Shown: positions 56,710-64,000 of the stretch, in pieces
Position numbering within the stretch: position 1 is the first letter of the stretch
Layout: every line of letters begins with the position of its first letter
Source of the DNA: Microcoleus vaginatus WJT46-NPBG5
GTDB taxonomy: Bacteria; Cyanobacteriota; Cyanobacteriia; Cyanobacteriales; Oscillatoriaceae
Assembly: GCA_019359355.1 (NCBI GenBank)
Contig: JAHHHM010000003.1
Coordinates: 302,084 to 366,083 of the forward strand
DNA: 64,000 nucleotides
Direction of reading: 5' to 3'
Notes under the pieces: generated by a model
The model's input: the letters and a program-made list of their open reading frames with translations, nothing else
Told to the model about the DNA's origin: nothing
The model's database searches: none
Made by a program: the position numbers and the translations under genes

Positions 56710-57113
56710 GAAAGCTAGCAGCGTCTAAAGTTCTCACAATTTTCAGCAAAGAATTCTTAAACTCTTCTTGATTTCCTTGTTCTATCGATTTTTAAAGCAG
56801 GAAACGACAAAACTTCCGATGCAGAAATACTAAACTCCATACATTCTTGCTGAGGTGTTAATTCCTGCAATTGTACTTCAAAAGAATTTAAGGGTAATCA
56901 CCGGCAACTGAACTCAATATCCGCGAATCAAGCATTAAGTTCCAACTCAAAACTCGATCACTGGCGTATTTTAAAACTGTTTTCGAGCCGACAAAACTGA
57001 AGCGAACCCCTACATTATCAGACAGTAGGGCAGATAACACGGTAAAATTCAAGATTGTAAAATAATTTTAAGCATTGCTGCCAAGCGCTACCAATATCTG
57101 CCTAATTAGCCTT
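56710..57113. other. upstream region of ndhB
   Basis: About 400 bp, AT-rich, without a gene. No strong inverted repeat other than the proC terminator on its left. The ndhB promoter should be here. Confidence 0.4.
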
Positions 57114-58688
57114 ATGAACTTTGCCAATCTTGCAGCCCAGCTAAACGCCGGCACAGTATTGCCAGAGGGGATTGTCATCATCACCCTCTTGGTCGTGCTC
57201 GTGGGCGATCTGATTGTCGGGCGCACCTCCGCCCGCTGGACACCCTACGTGGCGATCGCCGGCCTTCTCGCTTCAACCGTCGCCCTTTATTATCAATGGG
57301 ATAGCACCAACACCATTGGGTTTATGGGAGGCTTTAACAGCGATCCCCTGAGTGTCGTTTTTCGCGGCACGGTTGCCCTCTCGGCTGCGGTGACAATCTT
57401 AATGTCCATCACCTACGTTGAGCAATCGGGCACATCCCTAGCGGAATTCTTGGCAATTTTACTCACCGCCACCATCGGAGGGATGTTCCTCTCCGGCGCT
57501 GATGAACTGGTGATGATCTTTATCTCCTTAGAAACTCTAAGTATCTCCTCCTACCTCCTCACCGGCTACACCAAGCGAGATCCGCGTTCTAATGAAGCCG
57601 CCTTAAAATATCTGCTGATCGGCGCTTCCAGTTCGGCAGTCTTCCTCTACGGGGTATCTCTGCTGTACGGAATGTCAGGCGGCGAAACCCAGCTGAGTGC
57701 AATAGCAACCGGCATCGCCAACGCTAATGCCGGTCAATCTTTAGCCGTTGTCATTGCTTTAGTCTTTGCAATTGCCGGTATCTCTTTCAAAATCTCAGCG
57801 GTTCCCTTCCACCAGTGGACACCGGACGTTTACGAAGGTTCTCCAACTCCCGTTGTTGCCTTCCTTTCCGTGGGTTCCAAAGCGGCTGGATTTGCCCTTG
57901 CTATCCGCCTGTTAACCACGGCTTTCCCTGTCGTCACCGAACAGTGGCACTTTGTCTTTACCGCCTTAGCTGTGTTGAGTATGGTGTTGGGGAACGTCGT
58001 TGCCCTCGCCCAAACCAGCATGAAGCGAATGCTGGCTTACTCTTCCATCGCCCAAGCCGGCTTTGTGATGATTGGCTTAATCACGGGCACACAAGCCGGT
58101 TATTCCAGCATGATTTTTTACCTCCTAATTTACTTGTTCATGAACTTGGGAGGTTTCGCCTGTGTTATTCTTTTCACCCTCCGCACTGGCACAGACCAAA
58201 TTAGCGAATACGCAGGGTTGTATCAAAAAGATCCTCTGCTTACCTTAGCACTGAGTATTTGCTTGCTTTCTTTGGGTGGTATTCCTCCGCTTGCCGGCTT
58301 CTTTGGCAAAATTTACCTATTCTGGGCCGGCTGGCAATCAGGCGCTTACGGTTTAGTCTTGTTGGGGTTAGTTACCACTGTTGTCTCTATTTACTACTAC
58401 ATCCGCGTCGTCAGGATGATGGTTGTTAAAGAACCCCAGGAAATGTCTGATGCTGTGAAAAATTACCCACCAATCCGTTGGGATTTAAGCGGAATGCGGC
58501 CTTTGCAAGTTGGGTTGGTACTAACATTAGTCGCGACTTCTCTGGCAGGGATTTTGTCTAACCCTTTCCTTTCTTTGGCTAATAGTTCTGTCAGCCGGAC
58601 TCCGATGTTGCAAGCGACAATGGTGCAACCAAAGTCGGTGGCATCTGCGCCGGCTGTTAAGAGTGTGCCGGTGGCTAGAAGAAATTAG
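57114..58688 (+). CDS. ndhB: NAD(P)H-quinone oxidoreductase subunit 2 (NdhB)
   Basis: 524 aa from ATG 57114 ([19 protein letters not shown], the family start); the TTG at 57075 would add 13 residues. About 14 membrane helices. Proton-pumping antiporter-like domain: LEFLAIL-type segment [70 protein letters not shown], and [18 protein letters not shown]. Core membrane subunit of thylakoid NDH-1. It functions with NdhS, encoded at 12829. A HIP1 octamer is at 57252. Confidence 0.95.
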   Translation: MNFANLAAQLNAGTVLPEGIVIITLLVVLVGDLIVGRTSARWTPYVAIAGLLASTVALYYQWDSTNTIGFMGGFNSDPLSVVFRGTVALSAAVTILMSITYVEQSGTSLAEFLAILLTATIGGMFLSGADELVMIFISLETLSISSYLLTGYTKRDPRSNEAALKYLLIGASSSAVFLYGVSLLYGMSGGETQLSAIATGIANANAGQSLAVVIALVFAIAGISFKISAVPFHQWTPDVYEGSPTPVVAFLSVGSKAAGFALAIRLLTTAFPVVTEQWHFVFTALAVLSMVLGNVVALAQTSMKRMLAYSSIAQAGFVMIGLITGTQAGYSSMIFYLLIYLFMNLGGFACVILFTLRTGTDQISEYAGLYQKDPLLTLALSICLLSLGGIPPLAGFFGKIYLFWAGWQSGAYGLVLLGLVTTVVSIYYYIRVVRMMVVKEPQEMSDAVKNYPPIRWDLSGMRPLQVGLVLTLVATSLAGILSNPFLSLANSSVSRTPMLQATMVQPKSVASAPAVKSVPVARRN

Positions 58689-58751
58689 TTTCTTTTTCAG
58701 GCAGAATTTACTGGACAGGTTAATTATTTATTCTGTCAATTTTTGAGGAAG

Positions 58752-58777
58752 CGCCTGATGCAAGTCAGGCGTTTTTT
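58752..58777 (+). terminator. intrinsic terminator after ndhB
   Basis: CGCCTGA (58752-58758) pairs with TCAGGCG (58765-58771) across 6 nt, followed by TTTTTT. It is 63 bp after the ndhB stop. Confidence 0.85.
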
Positions 58778-59062
58778 GTTGGTTGGGTAATTTTTAGTTA
58801 GGCTGCAAAAAGTAGGGGGTTAAGAGTTTTTAACCACAGATGCACACAGATAAAGAGGATGATTGCTGAATATTTTGTGAGGTTGATAGCTTTGGGAGAT
58901 AATTTAAGAGTTTTTTTACCGCAGATGCACGCAGATAAACGCAGATGATAGCGCAGCGTGCCGGTAGGCATAGAGGATGATTAATGATGGGGGTGGCTGG
59001 ACATCTATTCCTTGTTGTGTCAAGCTTGCTAAGCTTAAGTTTATCTATCTATTAAGTTTTCA
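58778..59062. other. repeat-rich region upstream of cbiG-cobJ
   Basis: Holds two diverged copies of a CACAGATG repeat (next entry). No B12-riboswitch box could be seen in this leader. The last 80 bp before the start are AT-rich and free of obvious structure. Confidence 0.45.
58821..58984. repeat. two diverged copies of a CACAGATG-type repeat, the second interrupted
   Basis: Copy 1 at 58821-58866 and copy 2 at 58905-58984 both begin TAAGAGTTTTT, contain a CGCAGATGCACGCAGATAAA-like core and end in GAGGATGATT. Copy 2 has extra material, including GCGCAGCGTGCCGGTAGGCA at 58951-58970. A similar phrase occurs at 61731-61751, as if a second repeat had entered the first. Confidence 0.55.
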
Positions 59063-61039
59063 ATGGGATTACTCTTGGCTGATTTTCAGCCTTTAGCCGC
59101 AATTGCTACGACTCCTGCCGGCGCTAAACGCTTGCTGTCTTTCTGTCAGAGTGCTGATGCGACTCTGTGGGTGCCAGAATCTCTATTGGATGTTGTAAAA
59201 ACGCCAGGTGAGGAAAATACTCGTCTGGCAATAAAAGCTTATACTTGCCCTCTTAAAGACCACTTGGCCAACCTCTGGGCTGATCATGGGGCGTTCGTCT
59301 TCAGTCTCGCTGCCGGTGCAGTTGTTCGCCTCATTGCACCCCTTTTACAGCATAAATCCACTGATCCAGCAGTTGTGGTTGTTGATGAAACCGGCCAGTT
59401 TGTAATCAGTTTATGTAGTGGACATCAAGGCGGCGCGGATCAGCTGGCAAGGTTAATTGCTAGGCAACTGGGTGCAACTCCTGTTTTAACCGGCGCTTCG
59501 GCAGGATTAGGTTTGCCGGCAGTTGATATGCTGGGTGCTCCTTTTGGCTGGCAACGCGGTGAGGGAAATTGGACGGGTGTAAGTGCGGCAGTTGCGCGAG
59601 GGGAAACGGTGCAAGTCGTTCAACAAGCCGGTTCAACTCTCTGGCAATCTCACCTACCCGCAGGACATCCTTTTTATTTTGAGAGAAGGGAAGAAAGAGA
59701 AAATGCCCCATCCCCCTACCTTGAGGTTGGCGCAGCCTTGCCCCATGCCCAAATTTGGATTACTCCTAAACAACCACTTCTCATCTCCTCAGCCATCGCA
59801 CAAATACAGTGGCATCCCAGAGTTTTATGGGTGGGAATCGGCTGTGAACGGGGAACGTCGAGACAATTAATTGAAACTGCTATTCAGCAAGTATTTAAAA
59901 CCCATCAACTCGCGTTAAAAGCCATTGCCGGCATCGCGACTATTGATATAAAAGCCGACGAAGTGGGAATTATTGAACTTTGCCAAGATTGGCAATTGCC
60001 GTTAAAAACTTTTCCAGCAGAAACCTTACGCGGCATCTCTGTTCCTACCCCTTCAACAATTGTAGAAGCAGAAGTTGGGACTCCCAGTGTTGCTGAAGCT
60101 GCGGCAATTGCAGCCGGCAACGCATTTTCTCATCCCTTAATGCCGGCACAAAATTCCCTACTAATACCTAAACAAATTTACCGAGATCCCGAACAACCGG
60201 GCGCAGTGACGATTGCCATCGCTCAATCCCAGCAAGAATATACCGGACGTACCGGCACTCTATTTCTAATTGGCACAGGTCCGGGAAAACTCGATCAAAT
60301 GACGCCAGCGGCTCAAACTGCTGTCACCCAAGCTGATGCCATCATCGGATATTCCCTCTATATCGACCTGATCGCCCCTCTGCTACGTGCCGGTCAAATC
60401 GTTGAATCCCTACCCATTACCCAAGAACGGCAACGTGCCGAACGCGCAATTGAGCTGGCAAATTGGGGTTTAACGGTTGCCGTTGTCTCTTCGGGTGACT
60501 GTGGTATCTATGGCATGGCCGGCTTAGTTTTGGAAGAACTCCGCGCCCAAGGTTGGGATGGGAAAGTGCCGGCAGTCCAAGTTTTCCCCGGCATCAGCGC
60601 CTTGCAATCTGCGGCTTCTCGCGTTGGCGCACCGTTAATGCACGACTTCTGCGCCATCAGCTTGAGCGATTTACTGACGCCTTGGGAAGTTATAGAAAAG
60701 CGCCTTACAGCCGCTGCAATTGCAGACTTTGTAACAGCGCTTTACAATCCGCGCTCACTCACTCGAACTGAGCAGATTGTGAGCGCCCAGCAAATTTTCT
60801 TAAAACATCGTCATCCCAACACGCCGGTGGCTATCGTTCGCTCAGCTTATCGGGATGATGAAGAAATTACAATCACCACCCTAGACAAATTCAAGGAAAT
60901 ACCGATTAATATGCTGACAACTGTCCTGATTGGCAACAGCAGCACCCGTACCCATGCAGATTGGATGATTACCCCAAGAGGTTATCTGGGATTTGATGCT
61001 GAATCTGGCAAAGAATCAACCCCGCGCGAGCCGATTTGA
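59063..61039 (+). CDS. fused CbiG-CobJ: cobalt-precorrin-5A hydrolase plus precorrin-3B C17-methyltransferase
   Basis: 658 aa. Residues about 1-370 are CbiG: the N-terminal VFSLAAGAVVRLIAPLL and SGHQGGADQLARLIA, then the C-terminal WVGIGCERGTSRQLIE with TFPAETLR and TPSTIVEAEVGTPSVAEAAA. From about 397 it is a CobJ/CbiH SAM methyltransferase: LFLIGTGPGKLDQMTPAA, IIGYSLYIDLI, VVSSGDCGIYGMAGLVLEEL, and ADFVTALYNPRSLTR. Both act on the corrin ring in B12 synthesis. A low-complexity segment at about 207-229 separates CbiG parts. The 3' end overlaps the convergent membrane-protein gene by 58 bp. Confidence 0.93.
   Translation: MGLLLADFQPLAAIATTPAGAKRLLSFCQSADATLWVPESLLDVVKTPGEENTRLAIKAYTCPLKDHLANLWADHGAFVFSLAAGAVVRLIAPLLQHKSTDPAVVVVDETGQFVISLCSGHQGGADQLARLIARQLGATPVLTGASAGLGLPAVDMLGAPFGWQRGEGNWTGVSAAVARGETVQVVQQAGSTLWQSHLPAGHPFYFERREERENAPSPYLEVGAALPHAQIWITPKQPLLISSAIAQIQWHPRVLWVGIGCERGTSRQLIETAIQQVFKTHQLALKAIAGIATIDIKADEVGIIELCQDWQLPLKTFPAETLRGISVPTPSTIVEAEVGTPSVAEAAAIAAGNAFSHPLMPAQNSLLIPKQIYRDPEQPGAVTIAIAQSQQEYTGRTGTLFLIGTGPGKLDQMTPAAQTAVTQADAIIGYSLYIDLIAPLLRAGQIVESLPITQERQRAERAIELANWGLTVAVVSSGDCGIYGMAGLVLEELRAQGWDGKVPAVQVFPGISALQSAASRVGAPLMHDFCAISLSDLLTPWEVIEKRLTAAAIADFVTALYNPRSLTRTEQIVSAQQIFLKHRHPNTPVAIVRSAYRDDEEITITTLDKFKEIPINMLTTVLIGNSSTRTHADWMITPRGYLGFDAESGKESTPREPI
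59681..59750 (+). repeat. low-complexity/repeat segment inside cbiG part of the fusion
   Basis: A purine run (GAGAGAAGGGAAGAAAGAGA) followed by C-rich GCCCCATCCCCC and GCCCCATGCCC. The last unit also occurs in the intergenic CCCATGCCCCATGCCC at about 26259-26274. It encodes ERREERENAPSPY...ALPHAQ in an otherwise conserved domain, keeping the frame. Confidence 0.55.
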
Positions 61040-61392
61040 GGCGAATTCGACATCGGCTGCACAAACTTGCTCACTGCGCCGGAAACAAACGACAGCACGA
61101 CTGAACCCATCAGCGCGGAAAAGATATTTCCAACGATAAAGCCAGGTGTGACTGCGCCGACTAGCTGAAGTGTCAGGGCGTTAACGACAAACAAAAACAA
61201 ACCTAAAGTCAAAATTGTAACGGGAAGTGTTAAGACGACCAAAAGCGGTCTGACAATTGCATTAGCTAAGCCCAAGACAACTGCCGCAATGCCGGCAGCC
61301 GCAAAGGTTTGAACTTCCATGCCCGGTACAATATAGGAGGTAAAAACCAGGGAGCAAGATGCAACTAACCAAGTTATTAGAAAGTTTGGCAT
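60982..61392 (-). CDS. PF04020-type small membrane protein (phage-holin superfamily IV-like)
   Basis: 136 aa from ATG 61392, with AAGGTGA 5 bp upstream; ATG 61416 is possible. Four membrane helices, with the family pattern FLITWLVASCSLVFTSYIVPGMEV, LGLANAIVRPLLVVLTLPVTILTLGLFLFVVNALTLQLVG, and FSALMGSVVLSFVS. These are cellular membrane proteins despite the holin label. The C-terminal tail (residues about 118-136) is encoded opposite the end of cobJ (58-bp 3' overlap). Confidence 0.85.
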   Translation of the reverse strand: MPNFLITWLVASCSLVFTSYIVPGMEVQTFAAAGIAAVVLGLANAIVRPLLVVLTLPVTILTLGLFLFVVNALTLQLVGAVTPGFIVGNIFSALMGSVVLSFVSGAVSKFVQPMSNSPQIGSRGVDSLPDSASNPR

Positions 61393-61752
61393 GATATCAC
61401 CTTTGTTAAACTTCATCTATTCAGATCGTAGACAAAAATAAGGGCGATCTTGTATACCGGATGAGATAAGCACAAAGACAGATTTACCAGCCAAGAAGTC
61501 TAAGCGGCTATGTATTTATTTTTTTGTTGAGATATAAGGGGAGATTGGAAGAGGCATTGTCTGAGGTTAATCTGCTGCAAAAATAGTGAATTAGATACGT
61601 GTTCGTTTAACAATTTATTTGAGCCAGAAGTTTTCTATGGTTAAAATTTTTGTTTTTTAAAACAACATAAAATAATTTAAAATTTTAAAGCGCTGCCAAC
61701 TACTCGATGACAAGTGAGGGCGATACAGTTAGCGTAACCTGCCGTTAGGCAG
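61393..61752. other. gene-free region left of repeat copy B
   Basis: About 360 bp, AT-rich at 61500-61690. It ends with a GCGTAACCTGCCGTTAGGCAG phrase (61732-61752) of the interspersed type also seen at 58951. No gene or RNA supported. Confidence 0.4.
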
Positions 61753-61831
61753 AGGGGCGCGTCAGCGCTAGCATTCGGAGCATAAATCTTTAGCTCGATT
61801 TATATTTGCTCAGGCCGAATGCTTAGCCCCT
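61753..61831. repeat. palindromic interspersed repeat, copy B
   Basis: The outer arms are AGGGGC (61753-61758) plus GCATTCGG (61771-61778), against CCGAATGCTTAGCCCCT (61815-61831). The inner arms are ATAAATC and GATTTAT around TTTAGCTC. The left arm has about 9 extra bases (GCGTCAGCG). The centre matches copy A at 20998-21064. Confidence 0.65.
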
Positions 61832-61878
61832 ACTCCGGGAATATTTGCTCAAGGCGTTCAATTTCATCCGATATTCTT

Positions 61879-62370
61879 ATGATTTTTCGGCTACTGGCTG
61901 CATTTCTACTCGCACTGATTTGTTTGTGCCGGCCCTCCCCAGCCCAAGCACTAGACTATCCCCCGCCCCTGTCATTTAGTAACGCTCAACTGAGCCGGCA
62001 AGATTTTTCTGGGCAAACTCTGCAAGTAGCAGAATTTTCTAATGCCAATTTGGAATTTACCAACTTTGCCAATGCCGACTTACGGGGCGCAATCTTTAGT
62101 GCTTCGGTCTTAACAAAAGCGAATTTTCACGGTGTAGATTTAACCAACGCAATGGTGGATCGCGTCAACCTTAACGGTGTCGATTTAAGCGATGCGGTTT
62201 TGGTAGAAACTATTTTGCTGCAATCAATCTTTAATAATACAAACATCGCCGGCGCTGATTTCACAGATGCCATGCTTGACGGTGCTCAAGTTAAAGAACT
62301 CTGCGCCAAAGCTTCCGGTGTTAACTCAAAAACCGGCGTGTCCACTCGTGACTCATTGGGGTGCCGGTAA
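61879..62370 (+). CDS. secreted/lumenal pentapeptide-repeat protein
   Basis: 163 aa from ATG 61879, which gives a clean signal peptide (FRLLAAFLLALICLCRPSPAQA); ATG 61819 would add 20 residues. About ten consecutive A(N/D)Lxx-type pentapeptides span about 45-140 (ANLEF TNFAN ADLRG AIFSA). A C-terminal tail has two cysteines (ELCAKA, SLGCR). Lumenal pentapeptide proteins are common in cyanobacteria; function unknown. The TAA stop shares its last A with the purK ATG. Confidence 0.82.
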   Translation: MIFRLLAAFLLALICLCRPSPAQALDYPPPLSFSNAQLSRQDFSGQTLQVAEFSNANLEFTNFANADLRGAIFSASVLTKANFHGVDLTNAMVDRVNLNGVDLSDAVLVETILLQSIFNNTNIAGADFTDAMLDGAQVKELCAKASGVNSKTGVSTRDSLGCR

Positions 62371-63527
62371 TGGTAATTGAGCGAGTCGGAATCATTGGCG
62401 GCGGACAGTTGGCTTGGATGATGGCTGCTGCCGCCGAGAAATTGGGTGTTAAATTAATCATCCAAACGCCTAATCAGAGTGATCCAGCCGTTGCCATTGC
62501 TGCGGATACTATCTTGGCACCCATAGATGATGCCGAAGCCACTGCACAGCTAGCCAGCCGGTGCGACGTGATCACCTTTGAGAATGAATTTGTTAACCTA
62601 GACGCCTTAATGCCTCTAGCTGAAAAAGGCGTTTGCTTCCGCCCCAGCCTGCAAGTTTTAGCGCCCCTACTAGATAAATACCACCAGCGCTCCTATATGC
62701 GCGATTTAGGACTGCCGGTGCCAAGATTTTTCGCTTTAGAAGAAAAATCAAGCGCCCAAGCACCGGCTCCCCAAATTAAACCCTCCGATTTCCCGCTGGT
62801 GATGAAAGCCCGCCGGCATGGTTATGATGGCCAAGGCACTGCAATCATTCAAAGCCAATCCGAGCTAGAAGCGACTTGGGAGCAATGGAAATATGTGCCG
62901 GTGATGTTAGAGGAATTCGTACCCTTTGAGCGAGAATTAGCGGTTATTGCCGCCCGTTCCCTTGCCGGTGAGATTGCGATTTACCCGATTGTAGAAACTC
63001 AGCAAGAAAACCAAGTCTGCCGGCGTGTGATTGTGCCGGCTAACCTTGAGCCAAAAACAATAATAGACATTGAAGAAATTGCCCGCACCCTTTTAGAAAG
63101 CTTGCAGGCAGTTGGGATCTTTGGGATTGAGCTATTTTTGACTGCCGGCAATCAGGTGCTGATCAATGAAATTGCCCCCCGCACCCACAATTCTGGCCAT
63201 TTCTCCCTTGATGCCGGTGAAACGTCCCAATTTGAACAGCATCTTAGAGCTGTTTGCAATCTACCCTTGGGAAACCCAAATCTTAGTTGTGCCGGTGCCG
63301 TAATGGTGAATTTGTTGGGTTATGAGCATTCCCAAAATTCTTACCTTGACAAACGGCAAAAGCTGGCTGAGATTCCTCAAGCTCATGTGCACTGGTACGG
63401 CAAGACAGAATCGCGCCCTGGACGCAAATTGGGGCACGTTACGGTTTTGCAAAATTCCCCATCCGCCCATCTGCGGCAAGAAAGCCTGAAGCTAGCCCAG
63501 ATTTGTGACTCGATTTGGTACGGTTGA
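62370..63527 (+). CDS. purK: N5-carboxyaminoimidazole ribonucleotide synthase
   Basis: 385 aa from ATG 62370; GTG 62361 is an alternative. ATP-grasp enzyme of de novo purine synthesis. Visible: VGIIGGGQLAWMMAAAAEKLG, CDVITFENEFVN, LVMKARRHGYDGQGTAII (about 145), EEFVPFERELAVIAARS, and LINEIAPRTHNSGHFSLDA (about 270). It starts at the last base of the pentapeptide gene stop, so the two are coupled. Directly followed by the 6S RNA promoter. Confidence 0.95.
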   Translation: MVIERVGIIGGGQLAWMMAAAAEKLGVKLIIQTPNQSDPAVAIAADTILAPIDDAEATAQLASRCDVITFENEFVNLDALMPLAEKGVCFRPSLQVLAPLLDKYHQRSYMRDLGLPVPRFFALEEKSSAQAPAPQIKPSDFPLVMKARRHGYDGQGTAIIQSQSELEATWEQWKYVPVMLEEFVPFERELAVIAARSLAGEIAIYPIVETQQENQVCRRVIVPANLEPKTIIDIEEIARTLLESLQAVGIFGIELFLTAGNQVLINEIAPRTHNSGHFSLDAGETSQFEQHLRAVCNLPLGNPNLSCAGAVMVNLLGYEHSQNSYLDKRQKLAEIPQAHVHWYGKTESRPGRKLGHVTVLQNSPSAHLRQESLKLAQICDSIWYG

Positions 63528-63534
63528 TACCCCC

Positions 63535-63562
63535 TTGCGAACCCAAGGGAAGCGATTACAAT
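63535..63562 (+). promoter_or_regulatory. sigma-70-type promoter of the 6S RNA gene
   Basis: TTGCGA (63535-63540), a 16-bp spacer, and TACAAT (63557-63562). The predicted start, 6-7 bp downstream, coincides with the 5' strand of the RNA closing stem at 63569. It begins 7 bp after the purK stop. Confidence 0.65.
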
Positions 63563-63568
63563 AGAAGA

Positions 63569-63754
63569 GGTTCAACTGAGACGTTGGTGACTGCCAATAA
63601 TGTTTTATGATCTATGTCTTGTTGAAAAAGGGAACCTAATAGTTTCTAGCAGCAGTAGACCGGCCAAGTAGCCGGAAACTTTAAGCTAGACAATCGGTGC
63701 CCACCTGGATTTTTCCAGGTCAAAAACTGAGGTAAGACGGCGTTTCGGTGAACC
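63569..63754 (+). ncRNA. ssaA: 6S RNA (SsrS/SsaA-type regulator of RNA polymerase)
   Basis: About 186 nt, the size I recall for cyanobacterial 6S RNA, in the known place behind purK. The ends pair: GGTTCA (63569-63574) with TGAACC (63749-63754), and GAGACG (63578-63583) with CGTTTC (63741-63746). An inner helix joins 63615-63623 with 63731-63739 (nine pairs including wobbles). Two inner hairpins are CCGGC/GCCGG (63660-63675) and ACCTGGA/TCCAGGT (63703-63720). This long rod with a central bubble is the form that mimics an open promoter and traps RNA polymerase. No coding capacity. Exact ends are inferred. Confidence 0.83.
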
Positions 63755-63798
63755 CACAAAAAATTTCTCCTGTGTCTAGAGGACAGAGGAGTTTTTGC
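63743..63798 (+). terminator. first copy of 56-bp unit: 6S 3' arm plus terminator
   Basis: Begins TTTCGGTGAACCCAC (the 3' arm of the 6S closing stem) and ends in a hairpin. The hairpin is CTCCTGTGTC (63767-63776) with GACAGAGGAG (63782-63791), one mismatch, then TTTTT. Confidence 0.75.
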
Positions 63799-63799
63799 T

Positions 63800-63855
63800 T
63801 TTCGGTGAACCCACAAAAAATTTCTCCTCTGTCCAAAGGACAGGGGAGTTTTTGC
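63800..63855 (+). terminator. second copy of 56-bp unit: duplicated 3' arm plus stronger terminator
   Basis: Repeats TTTCGGTGAACCCAC 57 bp later. Its hairpin CTCCTCTGTCC (63824-63834) with GGACAGGGGAG (63838-63848) is fully paired (one wobble) with a 3-nt loop and a TTTTTT tail, so it should terminate better than copy 1. Confidence 0.8.
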
Positions 63856-63888
63856 AATCAGCCGTAACTAAACTAACGTGAGTTCGGG

Positions 63889-64000
63889 TTAAATAGACTC
63901 AGGCAAAAAGGCATCGGTTATGAGGGACGGTTTCTTGGGCTGATGACAGTAGGCAATCAATCCGCAGACCAAATTGACCAAGCAGTTGACGGGTGAACGG
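63889..64000 (-). CDS. C-terminal end of a transposase gene (cut by window edge)
   Basis: The frame enters from the right edge and stops at TAA 63891-63889. The last 37 codons read [20 protein letters not shown] followed by [16 protein letters not shown]. The RSPVN.LVNL..GLIAY..QPKKPSL pattern resembles the C-terminus of IS982-family transposases; the family call is tentative. A likely element end lies between 63856 and 63888 (CTAACGTGAGTTCGGG). Whether the gene is intact cannot be seen. Confidence 0.5.
   Translation of the reverse strand, partial: RSPVNCLVNLVCGLIAYCHQPKKPSLITDAFLPESI

Noticed and set aside
58980..59062. Cobalamin riboswitch before cbiG-cobJ
   Set aside because: No B12-box-like sequence or pairing could be found by eye; the leader consists of dispersed repeats and AT-rich DNA.

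Overview
This window is chromosomal DNA of a cyanobacterium, most likely a filamentous Microcoleus/Oscillatoria-type species. Lineage markers include Thf1/Psb29, a CpcT-type bilin lyase, Ycf34, NdhS and NdhB, PipX next to PipY, SepF, DUF1825 and DUF3143 proteins, aerobic HemF, two PEP-CTERM surface proteins, a cyanobacterial 6S RNA behind purK, and at least four HIP1 octamers (GCGATCGC). The genus is inferred only. GC is moderate, with AT-rich intergenic stretches and a strong local excess of GCCGG/CCGGC.

Layout. 1-8.5 kb is an extracellular polysaccharide block: a polymerase/ligase cut by the left edge, a Wza-type export protein, a Wzc/GumC-type copolymerase-kinase, a PEP-CTERM protein and a GT39-like membrane glycosyltransferase. 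8.5-9.4 kb is a gene-poor stretch with a phased 22-bp iterated array upstream of a small cyanobacterial protein. 9.4-15.7 kb is read leftward: a CPA2 antiporter with stress-protein domains, a HAS-barrel protein, NdhS, RodA and an Mrp-type Fe-S carrier. 16-22.6 kb carries hemF, a STAS protein, a CpcT lyase, thf1, small enzymes and a family-4 uracil-DNA glycosylase. 22.7-24.7 kb has a second PEP-CTERM gene and a complete IS1-family element with 8-bp target duplications.

24.8-34.7 kb holds tyrS-pyrF, a class A penicillin-binding protein, a DUF1825 protein, lepB, clpC and rimI. 34.8-39.2 kb holds lysA, then cdaA overlapping uppS, followed by a convergent DUF3143/J-domain pair. 39.4-48.9 kb is mixed: a second O-antigen-ligase-like protein, a YaaW-like protein, an FAD oxidoreductase, a KGG stress protein, tRNA nucleotidyltransferase, Ycf34, DUF427, a Nudix hydrolase and a nucleoside transporter. 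49-56.7 kb has der, an EcfT-like permease, pabB, acpS, and the pipX-pipY-sepF-proC group. 57-64 kb has ndhB, a CbiG-CobJ fusion, a small membrane protein, a pentapeptide protein, purK, 6S RNA and the end of a transposase gene.

Together the genes cover envelope building (EPS export, RodA, PBP1, LysA, UppS, c-di-AMP synthesis, SepF), photosynthesis upkeep (Thf1, CpcT, HemF, NDH-1), nitrogen signalling (PipX/PipY) and housekeeping. The most unusual features are non-coding: a 6S RNA whose 3' arm plus terminator is tandemly duplicated, a 22-bp phased array of TCACA boxes, palindromic interspersed repeats, and intergenic-type repeats that appear to have entered reading frames in pabB, cbiG-cobJ and rimI. 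No tRNA, rRNA, CRISPR array or clear riboswitch was seen.
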